The notes below the pieces were generated by a model that worked only from the letters and a program-made list of their open reading frames with translations, had not been told where the DNA came from and searched no databases. A program made the translations under genes and the position numbers. Positions 43,059-51,776 of a stretch of 64,000 nucleotides of DNA are shown here, in pieces (positions within the stretch are counted from its first letter, which is position 1; the number at the start of each line of letters is the position of its first letter). Source of the stretch: Blastocatellia bacterium. GTDB taxonomy: Bacteria > Acidobacteriota > Blastocatellia > Pyrinomonadales > Pyrinomonadaceae. The stretch is taken from positions 1 to 64,000 of the forward strand of contig PMSM01000006.1 of NCBI GenBank assembly GCA_003168335.1, read 5' to 3'.

Positions 43059-44303
43059 ATGTACAGACCGATTCTCCTTATTGCCGTTCTCGTCATCGCG
43101 ACGACTTTTGCGCACGCGCAAGTCAAGACCGTCCCGGAATACATCGAACAGGTTAAAGCCCTGACGAACCGGTCGCACATACAAGCCGCGAACGACTATC
43201 TCGACCGCAATCACGAAAGCATCATGCGCGAATGGATCGCGATTACTGAAATCAACGCACCTTCGGGACAAGAGCAACCGCGCGCGAAATACATCGAGAG
43301 TCTCTTGCGTAAGTATCACCTCGATGACATTCATTACGACTCGACGGGTAATTTGATCGCCGTTCGCAAAGGCACCGGCGGCGGCCCCGTGATTGTCTTT
43401 GATGCACATCTGGACACCGTCTTCCAACCCGGATTGCAGATCAAGGCAACTATACGCGACGGCAAGATTTATGCGCCCGGCATCGGCGACGACACGCGCA
43501 ATATTGAAGCCCTTCTGGCGACGATTCGGGCCCTGAACGAAGCGAAGATTAAGACGAAAGGCGATCTGGTTTTCGTGTTCACCGTCCAGGAAGAGACCAC
43601 GATGAACGGGGCGAAGGCGTTCGTGGGCGAGAATAAAGGAAAAATTGATCAGTACATCGCGCTCGATGGCGGCTACGAAGGTTTCACTTACGCCGGCATC
43701 GGCATCAACTGGTATCGCCATCACTTCATCGGCCCGGGCGGCCACACGCGCTCGCAAACACCGCCTTACTCAGCGTCGCTGCCACTGGCGCGCGCAATCG
43801 ATCGCATCTATCAGTTGAAGGTGCCGACGCGGCCACCTTCGAACCTGAACATCGGAATGCTCGGCGGCTCGGAAGTAGTAAACGCGAAAGCGTCTGACGC
43901 GTGGTTCACCGTCGATCTGCGCTCGACCAGTAATGAAGTGATCGCGGATTTGGCCAAGCAGATTAAGATGATTTTGGATGAAGAGGCCGCGCGCGTCGGG
44001 ATGGAAGTAAAGACCGACGTGATTTCCACTTCGCCGGCCGCTACGATTCCCGGTCATCGCGAATCATATCTGGTGCGCATCTCGGAAGCCGTGCATCGCG
44101 TGATGGGTTTCGATCCACCAATCGGGAATGCCGGTTCCAACAACTCGAGCGCAGCTTTGCTCGCCGGCATCTCTTCGATCTCAACTGGCGCCGGCCCCTG
44201 CGACGGTGCCCACAGCCTGGCCGAGAACTGTGAAATCGAACCGCTGTATAAAGGGATTAAGAAGATTTTGTTATTGGAGGTGGCGCTGGCGGGGGGTGAG
44301 TGA
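43059..44303 (+). CDS. Secreted M20-family metallopeptidase
   Basis: 414 residues with a signal peptide (1-20, ending AHA). M20 features: H117-x-D119 in DAHLDTV, bridging Asp D144 in GIGDDTRN, Glu pair E178-E179 (QEETTMNG), and a dimerisation domain (about 215-330) with GPGGHTRSQTPP. A Gly/Asn/Ser-rich NAGSNNSSAA replaces part of the usual C-terminal metal site, but a His is present in CDGAHSLAENCE. Probable periplasmic di- or tripeptidase. Confidence 0.9.
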   Translation: MYRPILLIAVLVIATTFAHAQVKTVPEYIEQVKALTNRSHIQAANDYLDRNHESIMREWIAITEINAPSGQEQPRAKYIESLLRKYHLDDIHYDSTGNLIAVRKGTGGGPVIVFDAHLDTVFQPGLQIKATIRDGKIYAPGIGDDTRNIEALLATIRALNEAKIKTKGDLVFVFTVQEETTMNGAKAFVGENKGKIDQYIALDGGYEGFTYAGIGINWYRHHFIGPGGHTRSQTPPYSASLPLARAIDRIYQLKVPTRPPSNLNIGMLGGSEVVNAKASDAWFTVDLRSTSNEVIADLAKQIKMILDEEAARVGMEVKTDVISTSPAATIPGHRESYLVRISEAVHRVMGFDPPIGNAGSNNSSAALLAGISSISTGAGPCDGAHSLAENCEIEPLYKGIKKILLLEVALAGGE

Positions 44304-44320
44304 GTAGCTCAGCTCCCACC

Positions 44321-44653
44321 TCACACGGCGTGGTAGATATGCTCCACAGCTACTAACACTGACTCCTCGTCCAGGGCCTCGAACGCAGCTTGTCGCAGTT
44401 CGTGGGCATATCGCGCTGCGCTCTCGAAGTTTTTAGAAAGCGCAACTGGTAAGTCCGTGTAGATAAGATCAATTCGGTCGGGAGTTTTCACGCCAGCTTG
44501 GGAGAGATAACTGCCATCGAGCCCGCGCACAATCGTGCAGCCGCCGAATGCATACGTGAATTCTTCTTCGATAGACAGAAGCAAGTTGCGATAGTGAGGG
44601 GCGGGCAGGTCAGGGACGTAGACTTCGACCCTTGCCCGTTCTAGCAGTGGCAA
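44321..44653 (-). CDS. Conserved protein of unknown function, downstream member of an overlapping pair
   Basis: 110 residues from a TTG at 44653, chosen because AAAGGAG sits 7 nt upstream. It starts MPLLERARVEVYVPDLP and contains EEEFTYAFGGCTIVRGLDGSY and RIDLIYTDLP. The sequence reads as an alpha/beta domain of about 100 residues. I remember similar uncharacterised proteins in other bacteria but no function. It begins inside the 53-codon frame just upstream (44610-44771), so the two are likely co-translated. Confidence 0.8.
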   Translation of the reverse strand: MPLLERARVEVYVPDLPAPHYRNLLLSIEEEFTYAFGGCTIVRGLDGSYLSQAGVKTPDRIDLIYTDLPVALSKNFESAARYAHELRQAAFEALDEESVLVAVEHIYHAV

Positions 44654-44771
44654 GGAATTGCTCCTTTCGCTTCGAGAAGTCTTTCATGCGCTTCAAGGCG
44701 TCCTTCTCAGATACAGCAGCACGGCGCGAGCGTTCGATCTTAAGTTCCTTGATGGCTTTTTCTCTCTTCAT
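44610..44771 (-). CDS. 53-residue Lys/Arg-rich helical protein, upstream member of the pair
   Basis: ATG at 44771, stop at 44610-44612. It translates to a single charged helix (MKREKAIKELKIERSRRAAV, continuing SEKDALKRMKDFSKRKEQF) with 18 or so basic residues. Its 3' part overlaps the start of the 110-residue gene by 44 nt in another frame, and it contains that gene's AAAGGAG. The pair layout recalls toxin-antitoxin or subunit pairs, but nothing in either protein proves this. Confidence 0.6.
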   Translation of the reverse strand: MKREKAIKELKIERSRRAAVSEKDALKRMKDFSKRKEQFLATARTGKGRSLRP

Positions 44772-44968
44772 GGTGGCGCCAACATTCTTCCCGCATACAA
44801 CCGATCTGTCAACGCATCATTTTCTTGCTACACGATAACGTGTGCCCTCCCTCACGGTCAGGCTACAGCCCCGCTTCCTTCGCGCCTTTGCGTGAAATTA
44901 CACTCGTGCATGACCGTCCACGCAAAGGCGCAGAGCGAATACTTAAGACGCTAAGGAAGATCGCGCCC

Positions 44969-46795
44969 CTACCACGCCCAGGCGTACGCTTCCACGCGAG
45001 GATCGGCGCCCGCATTAAGCACTCCCGTCTTCAAGTCAACAACGATTGCCGCGAGCGCGCCGTCAGACCACGCGCCCGTGACGCGCAGCTTGTGGCCGCG
45101 GGCCAGTAACTGTTTGCGTACCGCTTCCGGAATGCGCGACTCGACTGAGAGATCGCCAGGATACATCGTGTGCGGAAAAGGCGAAGCGGGAAATGCACGA
45201 GTCAACCACTTCGGCGCTTCTATCGCCTGCTGCACGTTCATCCCGAACTCGATCATATTCAAGAGCGTCTGCATCGTCAGCAGTACCTGCTGGTCGGCTC
45301 CCGGTGTGCCGAGCACCATGTGCGGCTGACCGTCTTTCATCACCAGCGTGCTTTGCAGAGTGCTGCGTGGCCGCTTGCCGGGTGCGAGCGAATTCGCTTC
45401 GCCCGGTTCCAGCTTGTAGTAGTCGCCCCGACAATTGAAGATGAATCCCAGATCACCCATGACGACGCCGGTGCCAAACGCGCTGTGCAGACTCGGCGTG
45501 AACGTGATCATATTCCGCGCGCCGTCGACCACGGCGATGTAGCTGGTATCACCATCATGATCGCCATCGCCCGCGTACGTGACTTTCACCGGGCGATCTA
45601 GCGGCGTCGTGTCGCTGGTGAATTTCTCAGCAGTGCCCGGACGAAATGCCAGCGACGCCGTAGTCTGATCGATCAGCTGGCGACGCTCAGCAGCGTATTC
45701 TTTCGAAAGCAGTCCCGCGTACGGAATCTTGATGAAATCCATGTCGCCGAGATATTTTTCGCGGTCGGCAAAGGCGAGCTTGATCGCCTCGACGCTGGTG
45801 TGAATATAGTCGGCGCTGTTCAGGCCCATCGCCTTCAGGTCATAGCCCTCGAGCATTTTCAGCGCGAACAATTCCGCCGGACCCTGACTGGCCGAAGGGT
45901 TCTTGTAAATTTGATAACCGCGATAATCGATCGAGACGGGCTCTTCAACCTTCGCCGTGTAATTCGCAAAATCTTCGTAACGAAACAGACCGCCGTTGTC
46001 TTCTGAAAACTTCGCCATCTCGCGCGCGATGTCGCCTGTGTAAAAGCGATCACGCGCGGCCTTCAATGCGGCATGTCTTCCCTTGCCGGCATTCAGCTTT
46101 TCGGCCTCGACCAGACGCTTCAAAGTCCGCGCCAGATCGGGATTACGAAAGATCTCGCCCGGCTGCGGTGCGCGATTATTCGGCAGATAAACCTTCGCGC
46201 TGGTGGGATACTTGCGGAGCTTTTGCGCACCACCGGCAATCGCGCGCGAAAGCGAATCGCCAACCGGAAATCCATTCTCCGCGAGGTCGATGGCTTCCGC
46301 GAGCACCTGGGCGAAACTCATGGTGCCCCAACGATCCAGCAGGACATACCACGCATCAACATCGCCGGGCACAGTGCCGGAAAGCAGAGAATCGTTGACC
46401 GGCAGCTTGCCGCCATTGTGCTCTTTGTACCATTCGATCGTGGCCAGACGCGGCGCGGTGCCTTCGGCGTTAATCGAATACACCTTCTTTGTTTTCGCGT
46501 CGTAAACCAGCAGCACTGCGTCACTACCGACGCCGTTCATGGCCGCGTCTACGATCCCGAGCACTGCCTGTCCGGCAACTATCGCGTCAAAAGCGTTGCC
46601 GCCTTTTTCCAGAATGCGTTCCGCCGCGCGCGTTGCCTCGGCCTTCATCGACGCCACGGCAAAATGCCGGCCGCGAACTACGGGTCGCATAGTCCTGGTC
46701 GTTGTTCCCTCTGACTCGCCTTCTTGTCCCATAGTCACACCTGCAAACAGACAGATTACGATACCGGCAACCGCGATTCGATTCAGTGATCGCAT
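44969..46795 (-). CDS. ggt: Gamma-glutamyltransferase
   Basis: 608 residues with a signal peptide (about 1-23). The Ntn-hydrolase proenzyme layout is present: large subunit with GGNAFDAIVAGQAVLG and a small subunit starting at T417 in GDTSYIAVVDG, where autocleavage is expected. The small subunit has SLAPGKRPRSTLQSTLVM and GTPGADQQVLLTM. It transfers or hydrolyses gamma-glutamyl groups (glutathione, polyglutamate) in the periplasm. D-T-S replaces the commoner T-T-H at the cleavage site. It is followed by repeat-rich DNA on the 3' side. Confidence 0.94.
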   Translation of the reverse strand: MRSLNRIAVAGIVICLFAGVTMGQEGESEGTTTRTMRPVVRGRHFAVASMKAEATRAAERILEKGGNAFDAIVAGQAVLGIVDAAMNGVGSDAVLLVYDAKTKKVYSINAEGTAPRLATIEWYKEHNGGKLPVNDSLLSGTVPGDVDAWYVLLDRWGTMSFAQVLAEAIDLAENGFPVGDSLSRAIAGGAQKLRKYPTSAKVYLPNNRAPQPGEIFRNPDLARTLKRLVEAEKLNAGKGRHAALKAARDRFYTGDIAREMAKFSEDNGGLFRYEDFANYTAKVEEPVSIDYRGYQIYKNPSASQGPAELFALKMLEGYDLKAMGLNSADYIHTSVEAIKLAFADREKYLGDMDFIKIPYAGLLSKEYAAERRQLIDQTTASLAFRPGTAEKFTSDTTPLDRPVKVTYAGDGDHDGDTSYIAVVDGARNMITFTPSLHSAFGTGVVMGDLGFIFNCRGDYYKLEPGEANSLAPGKRPRSTLQSTLVMKDGQPHMVLGTPGADQQVLLTMQTLLNMIEFGMNVQQAIEAPKWLTRAFPASPFPHTMYPGDLSVESRIPEAVRKQLLARGHKLRVTGAWSDGALAAIVVDLKTGVLNAGADPRVEAYAWAW

Positions 46796-46861
46796 TCCAG
46801 CCTCCTTAACTCATCCGCCGTTAGTTTATTCCTAAAGTTGGTACTCTCAACAGAAGCTCAA

Positions 46862-47344
46862 TCAAAACTCGCGCTGCGGAGCCTCCTGCTCTGCTCCCAC
46901 TCGGCCGGCGGCGATCTTTGCTCTCGAGTAGTTCTCGCCTTTGATCGGCTCCTCGGCCATTCGCCTCAGCATCGCTATCTGACCGACGTGGGTGAGCGCC
47001 TCCGCTATCGGTCCCTGAAAGAGGCGTTCACACGTACCGGACAACTCAGCATCTGAAGCGAGATAGTTATCGAAACTCTCCAGCGCCCGATGAAAGCGCT
47101 CGACTTCCTGGTTCCATGGCAGCGGCTCTGAATCCTTCCACGCTTCGGCGCCTTTTGCGATGGACAGGGCCCAATCGAGCAAGTCACCGATGTGCGCCAG
47201 AATTCGTGCCGGCGTGCGCGTGGTCTCTGGAGATCCGAACGATGCGAATGAATCCGAAGCCCCGCGCACCGCCTTCGCGCCGCGGTAGGCGAGCGTCGCG
47301 ACGGTGTGCCGGAGCATTTCACGTTTTGTATCCGGATTGTTCAT
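46862..47344 (-). CDS. DinB-like four-helix protein
   Basis: 160 residues, all-helical. The metal-binding His positions of the DinB/YfiT fold are visible in RILAHIGDLLDWA and ALTHVGQIAMLRRM. Members include metal-dependent thiol-S-transferases (bacillithiol, mycothiol) and many unknowns. It lies 66 nt upstream of ggt on the same strand. A role in thiol chemistry would suit that neighbour, but this is only suggestive. Confidence 0.8.
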   Translation of the reverse strand: MNNPDTKREMLRHTVATLAYRGAKAVRGASDSFASFGSPETTRTPARILAHIGDLLDWALSIAKGAEAWKDSEPLPWNQEVERFHRALESFDNYLASDAELSGTCERLFQGPIAEALTHVGQIAMLRRMAEEPIKGENYSRAKIAAGRVGAEQEAPQREF

Positions 47345-47404
47345 AAGATAATTGAGCCCTCCCTCGCGGTCGGGCTAGCGCCCGCTGTTGTTCAGGAATT
47401 CCTG

Positions 47405-48964
47405 CTAATAAGCATCTTCGCCGCGCCACATCACGGGCAGAGTCTGCAATATGATCTTCATGTCCAGCAGCAGCGACCAGTTTTCAATGTAGTACAAGTC
47501 CATCCGCACCATCTCGTCAAACGGCAGGCGATTGCGACCCGAGACTTGCCACAAACCCGTGATGCCGGGCTTCATGTCGAGTCGCTTGCGATGCCACAAT
47601 TCATAGCTTTCGACTTCGTAAGGAATCGGCGGGCGCGGCCCCACCACGCTCATGTCACCACGCAAAACATTAAAAAGCTGCGGCAGCTCGTCGATGCTCG
47701 CCCGGCGCAGGATCCGGCCCAGAGGCGTCACGCGATCGTCAGCGCGCAACTTGTAGGCCGGCCGCTGGTCGTCGCCCAGATTCGAATCGGGTTGGCCGCT
47801 GATGTAACGCTTTTGGAATTCGCGATGTTCGGCGTCGTCGGTGCCCGCGCGCATCGTGCGGAATTTGTAGAAGAGAAAGACGCGACCATCCATGCCGACG
47901 CGTTCCTGCTTGTAAAAGACCGGGCCCCGCGAATCCAGCTTGATAAGCAAGGCAATCAACAGCCATAGCGGCGAGAGTGTGAGGAGCGCCAGCGAGGCTA
48001 TCATCAGGTCTGAACCCCGTTTTGCTACTCGCGCTGAGTTAGACAGCGGCGAGCGAAACAGCGTGACCATCGGCAGCGATCCGACTTGATCGATCTCGGT
48101 CTTACTCGGCAGGCAATTCAAAAGCGTCGGGGCGATCCGAAACTCTACGCCCCGGCGGCGGCCGGTTTGAATCATGACTTCAAAGAGCGCCTCTCCCGGA
48201 ACGTTCGGATCAGAGATGATCACCTCGTTCGCCCCTGATTCACGAATCGCTTCGGGCAGGCTCCGGAGATCGCCTATTACCGGCACGCCTTCAAAGCTCG
48301 TCGGCGCAGCATTATCGACGGGCCCGTTATCAACAATTCCGATCACCCGGTAACCAAGTTCGGGCCGCGCGCGCATTTCCTGTATGCACAGCGCCGCTTC
48401 CGGTCCACGACCAACGATCAAGGTCGGAATCAGGTTGACGCCGCGGCGTCGCACCAGAATCTGGCCCGCGCGCAGGAGCATCCGCACGGCGCCCATGGTC
48501 GCCAGGGCCAGCAGGAAATCGAGGAGAAAAATGGCGCGCGAGTATGAAAAGGTGCGATAGGCAACCCCGCCGCGATACATAAAGGTCGCGGCCACAATCA
48601 GCAAAGAAGCGATGGCGGTGGCTTTGAAAGCGCGCGCCATGTCCTCGACGAACGAAAATTCGCCGCGTACTCGATACAAATCGTAATAACGAAACAGCAG
48701 CAGCCTGATGGGAATCACCAGCGGCAGCAGTAAGGCGTAAGGCGCAAACTCTCGGGCCCACGTCAGATTTCCCTGGGCCGTGCGATGAAAGATCGCTTCG
48801 TGATGGCGCAGATAGAAAGCCATCACAAACGAAAGAGTCGCGAGCACGATATCGATGCAGACAAGCAGCGTCTTTACCAGAGGCACAACCCAACGCGGCG
48901 CGCGCGCCGCAACGCGCACTGCGCGGGGGTTGGTTGCGAACTCTTTCACGCGTTCAGCTTTCAT
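47405..48964 (-). CDS. Exopolysaccharide polyprenyl-phosphate glycosylphosphotransferase (WbaP-like)
   Basis: 519 residues. Four membrane spans (about 30-140) are followed by a Rossmann-like CoA-binding segment (about 170-290), another span (about 325-350) and a bacterial sugar transferase domain. The latter has LDSRGPVFYKQERVG, FYKFRTMRAG and ELPQLFNVLRGDMSVVGPRP. It starts glycan repeat synthesis by moving a sugar-1-phosphate to undecaprenyl phosphate. It heads a long minus-strand polysaccharide region. A palindromic element lies directly upstream. Confidence 0.95.
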   Translation of the reverse strand: MKAERVKEFATNPRAVRVAARAPRWVVPLVKTLLVCIDIVLATLSFVMAFYLRHHEAIFHRTAQGNLTWAREFAPYALLLPLVIPIRLLLFRYYDLYRVRGEFSFVEDMARAFKATAIASLLIVAATFMYRGGVAYRTFSYSRAIFLLDFLLALATMGAVRMLLRAGQILVRRRGVNLIPTLIVGRGPEAALCIQEMRARPELGYRVIGIVDNGPVDNAAPTSFEGVPVIGDLRSLPEAIRESGANEVIISDPNVPGEALFEVMIQTGRRRGVEFRIAPTLLNCLPSKTEIDQVGSLPMVTLFRSPLSNSARVAKRGSDLMIASLALLTLSPLWLLIALLIKLDSRGPVFYKQERVGMDGRVFLFYKFRTMRAGTDDAEHREFQKRYISGQPDSNLGDDQRPAYKLRADDRVTPLGRILRRASIDELPQLFNVLRGDMSVVGPRPPIPYEVESYELWHRKRLDMKPGITGLWQVSGRNRLPFDEMVRMDLYYIENWSLLLDMKIILQTLPVMWRGEDAY

Positions 48965-48975
48965 TAAGAGTCACA

Positions 48976-49115
48976 GCGGCTCTGCCGCCTGATGTGCGGA
49001 AGGGCTCTGCCCTTCCAGCGGCTACTGATAAAACTTCTTAAGAGGCTATGCCTCGGATATTAGATCATTATCGCGGAAGGCCACAGGCCTTCCGCACATC
49101 GAGCGACAAAGCCGC
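48976..49115. repeat. GCGGCTCTGCCGCC-type element, copy 1
   Basis: GCGGCTCTGCCGCCTGATGTG at the left and CACATCGAGCGACAAAGCCGC at the right enclose GGAAGGGCTCTGCCCTTCC and CGGAAGGCCACAGGCCTTCC hairpins. A second copy is at 55842-56043. Confidence 0.75.
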
Positions 49116-49126
49116 GTCCAATAACT

Positions 49127-50143
49127 TCATTCCAATATCAACCGCGTGATTTCCGCTTTCACGCCGGTCGCGTTGCGTGGTTTGGCCTGTTGCTTTTTCT
49201 TTATTACCAGGGATTCGACTTCTTCGCGCGAACCAATTCTTTGTAATCGTCCTTCACCCACCAACTCTTCATCAATCGCCGCCCATTTGCCGGCATAGAT
49301 ACTAACAGCCGGAACGCCTAGTGCCGCCGCTTCGCGATTCATCGTACCTCCGGCGCTAACCACCAGATCGGCCGCGGCAATCAAGTTCGCGCCATCGAGG
49401 GCCGCGCGCGGCATGATCAGGTTGGCGAACTTGCGTTTTTCGTAATCAGCACGCTGAGTGTCGGAACGTGGCAACAAAATGGTCTTTACATCCTGGCGAG
49501 AACTCAAATCAGAAAGCAACTCATCGAACAGTTCGTTCTCAAAACGATGATAGAGCGCTTCACGTGCGGGCGGACGAGCGACGACCAGCACATCTTCGCT
49601 CGCGACGCCGAGCCGGCGCAACGTGGCGGCGAACGCCGGGTCGGGCGCAAAGTCCGCGAGATAGACGTCTTCTTTCGTGCCGTCGTAACGCTTTACTTTC
49701 CGTGTTGACGCGCCAAAGCGCCGCAGCTCTGTTGCCGGAAAAGCGCGTGGCACAATCACCCGCGACGCCAGACGAAACGCCAGGTGGTTCGCCGGCTGGT
49801 GTTCGTAATCCATCAACGTCACCGCTTTGACCCTCAGCGCCGCAGCCGCCGCAATCTGCGCGTAAGAGTTGTGGCTTAACGCCAAATCAAATCCGCGATC
49901 GCGCGCCCACTTGCGCAGGGCCCCGGCCCGCCCGATCAGATTCCCCGCCTTACCGGTTATCGATCCGCCGCCATGGCCGCCAATGACGTGCGGCGTTAAT
50001 CCGGCGTTCATCGCCAGCTCGACCGTCTGTGCAAAATCACGCGCCGTAATCTCAACCTGGTGCCCACGCGCGACAAACTCCGGGATCAACGCGCGAAAAA
50101 AAGGCACGTGGGGAGAGTTAGCCAGGTCGATCCAAATGCGCAT
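49127..50143 (-). CDS. DUF354-family protein (glycosyltransferase-like)
   Basis: 338 residues, GT-B-like layout. The N-terminus MRIWIDLANSPHVPFFRALI is the DUF354 signature. VTLMDYEHQPANHLAFRLA follows, and the C-terminal half has ADLVVSAGGTMNREAAALG, a nucleotide-sugar-site-like loop as in UDP-GlcNAc 2-epimerases and MurG. Common in archaeal and bacterial polysaccharide clusters. Probably a glycosyltransferase or epimerase; the reaction is not established. Confidence 0.85.
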   Translation of the reverse strand: MRIWIDLANSPHVPFFRALIPEFVARGHQVEITARDFAQTVELAMNAGLTPHVIGGHGGGSITGKAGNLIGRAGALRKWARDRGFDLALSHNSYAQIAAAAALRVKAVTLMDYEHQPANHLAFRLASRVIVPRAFPATELRRFGASTRKVKRYDGTKEDVYLADFAPDPAFAATLRRLGVASEDVLVVARPPAREALYHRFENELFDELLSDLSSRQDVKTILLPRSDTQRADYEKRKFANLIMPRAALDGANLIAAADLVVSAGGTMNREAAALGVPAVSIYAGKWAAIDEELVGEGRLQRIGSREEVESLVIKKKQQAKPRNATGVKAEITRLILE

Positions 50144-50200
50144 AAGCGAAAGTCAAACGGAAAAAGTAAAGACAGTCAGATCGTCCACTTCTTTGTCATG

Positions 50201-50308
50201 AGCGGACGTCCCGTCCGCACAGCGTGCGCCGCACGCTCAATTTTTACCCAGGCCTATCCCGTAAGATTGTTCGCGCTTCGCGCTCAATGCGGACGGGACG
50301 TCCGCGCT
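50201..50308. repeat. GCGGACGTCCCGTCCGC palindromic element
   Basis: AGCGGACGTCCCGTCCGCA at the left and TGCGGACGGGACGTCCGCGC at the right, with GCGTGCGCCGCACGC and GCGCTTCGCGC hairpins between. Confidence 0.75.
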
Positions 50309-50332
50309 CCCAGCAAGATGAGGCCTCTTGAT

Positions 50333-51505
50333 TCAATCACTCTGGCCTTCCAACAGGCGCGCCAGCGCGTACGCCATCCACGCTTCGGACCAGCGCATGT
50401 AAGGAATACGTACCTTGTGAAACCGGCGGCGCTGATAATAGAAAAGGCCGCGATCATCGCGCAGGTTCTCGATGGCCCAACGCGCGATTTGTTCCGCCTG
50501 ATTCAATGCGTCAGGAACACGCGCGCGCAACTCAACCAGCGTAACAATTGCCGATGCGGCCGAGTGCACGTCGGCGGGATAGAGACGGTCGGGATAATAC
50601 TTGGGCCAACCATTGCCGAGAAAAAAGCGTTCCTTCCAGAACTCGTAACCGCGAACGAGCGCGGGTTCGAGTTCATCTTGCGCAGATTCACAAAACTCGA
50701 TAATCCGGGAAAGGCTTCCCAATATGAAAGCCGTATGAAAATTATCGACCCACGATTGATGGTCATCGCCGCCATAAGCCCACGAACCGTCTGGCCGCTG
50801 GCGGCGAACCACATAGCGCGCTGCCCGCATCGCCCAATCGCACAGACTTACTTCGCCGGTCAGCCTGCCCAGCGTGGCCAGCGTTTCACCAGCCAGCAGG
50901 CTCGCATTGAAAACGCGTGTCTGGTCCAGCGGCGAATAACTGAAGCAAACTTCAGTCTCAGTCTCTTCGGATCGATTCAGGTCGTTGAGAATAAAATCGC
51001 AGACCGTGCGCGCAAACGGTAAGTACTCCTCCGCTCCAAAAACGTCGGCCGCCTCGCACAGGGCCCGCGCCGCAAAAGCTGTCGGCACGATCGTCGGCGT
51101 GCCGCGCGGAGCGAGGAAAGTCCGCGATTGCCAGTCAAAATTGTAACCCCAGGCCGCTCCTTTGAAACCTCCAAGGCGCATCCGCATCAGATCCTCCAGC
51201 AGTTCTCGCGCTTCGATCTCGGCTTCCTTTGTTTTGCTCCGGCGGTATTCAGCCAGCGCCGCCAGCGCGAACAACGCAATCCCTTTTGAATTTTTTTCCC
51301 GCGGAATGCGAACGAGAGGACGGAAGTTGATCGGCGAATGTTTATGGAACTGCGTCCAGGCGAGGCGCGCCAATCGCGAATGCTTGAGAGGCGTGGCTTG
51401 AAACAGGCGGCTGTTCAGCGCGTCGTAGGGGTCGTAGCCGGCGAAACTCCGGGCGCGGCACCATTGCCAGAGGCTTTTGTGCGCGCTGTTGAGATCGAGG
51501 GTCAT
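50333..51505 (-). CDS. Alpha/alpha-barrel protein of the polysaccharide region
   Basis: 390 residues from the ATG at 51505; earlier codons lie in a palindromic element. A helix-rich toroid with repeated LAALAEYRRS, ALCEAADVFG and RRQRPDGSWAYGGDDHQSWVDNF is visible. QRPDGSW is the motif of terpenoid-cyclase/prenyltransferase-type toroids and some glycan-modifying enzymes. There is no DxDD cyclase motif. It sits between DUF354 and asnB, so a role in sugar or lipid-linked glycan modification is likely. No specific function can be assigned. Confidence 0.75.
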   Translation of the reverse strand: MTLDLNSAHKSLWQWCRARSFAGYDPYDALNSRLFQATPLKHSRLARLAWTQFHKHSPINFRPLVRIPREKNSKGIALFALAALAEYRRSKTKEAEIEARELLEDLMRMRLGGFKGAAWGYNFDWQSRTFLAPRGTPTIVPTAFAARALCEAADVFGAEEYLPFARTVCDFILNDLNRSEETETEVCFSYSPLDQTRVFNASLLAGETLATLGRLTGEVSLCDWAMRAARYVVRRQRPDGSWAYGGDDHQSWVDNFHTAFILGSLSRIIEFCESAQDELEPALVRGYEFWKERFFLGNGWPKYYPDRLYPADVHSAASAIVTLVELRARVPDALNQAEQIARWAIENLRDDRGLFYYQRRRFHKVRIPYMRWSEAWMAYALARLLEGQSD

Positions 51506-51776
51506 TTTGGAGTGCGGTCGCAAGTTCCCGGGGTCCCCAGCGCGGCAGCCGTGCTGGGGTGGTCGTAGCGATTATGGAGTGCGCCGGCAGAGCGAAGCGG
51601 CGACGGCGCTTTGGATAATGTCCGACAAACTTCAGCTTGTCGCTCTGCAATCTCCCTCCCCCGCTGGGGGAGGGTTGGGGTGGGGGCTTGTGGGCTTCAA
51701 TCCCTCTCCCCTAACCCCTCTCCTTTGTCGGACATCCAAAGCGGTGTCGCGCTACGCTTGCCACCGCACTCCAAAT
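51506..51776. repeat. TTTGGAGTGCG intergenic element, composite copy 6
   Basis: TTTTGGAGTGCGGTCG opens and CCACCGCACTCCAAA closes. Inside is a second GGAGTGCGCCGG half-element, then a TGTCCGACAAA / TTTGTCGGACA pair enclosing a Pro-coding-like CTCCCTCCCCCGCTGGGGGA stretch. It is evidently a repeat inserted into a repeat. It fills the asnB-to-50333 gap from stop to start. Confidence 0.8.

Noticed and set aside
44850-44960. Intrinsic terminator between ggt and the small gene pair
   Set aside because: Complementary pieces (GCGCCTTTGCGTG / CACGCAAAGGCGC) exist but there is no T-run; probably another dispersed palindrome.
50060-51022. 320-codon plus-strand frame in the polysaccharide region
   Set aside because: Antisense to the DUF354 and toroid genes, which are better supported.
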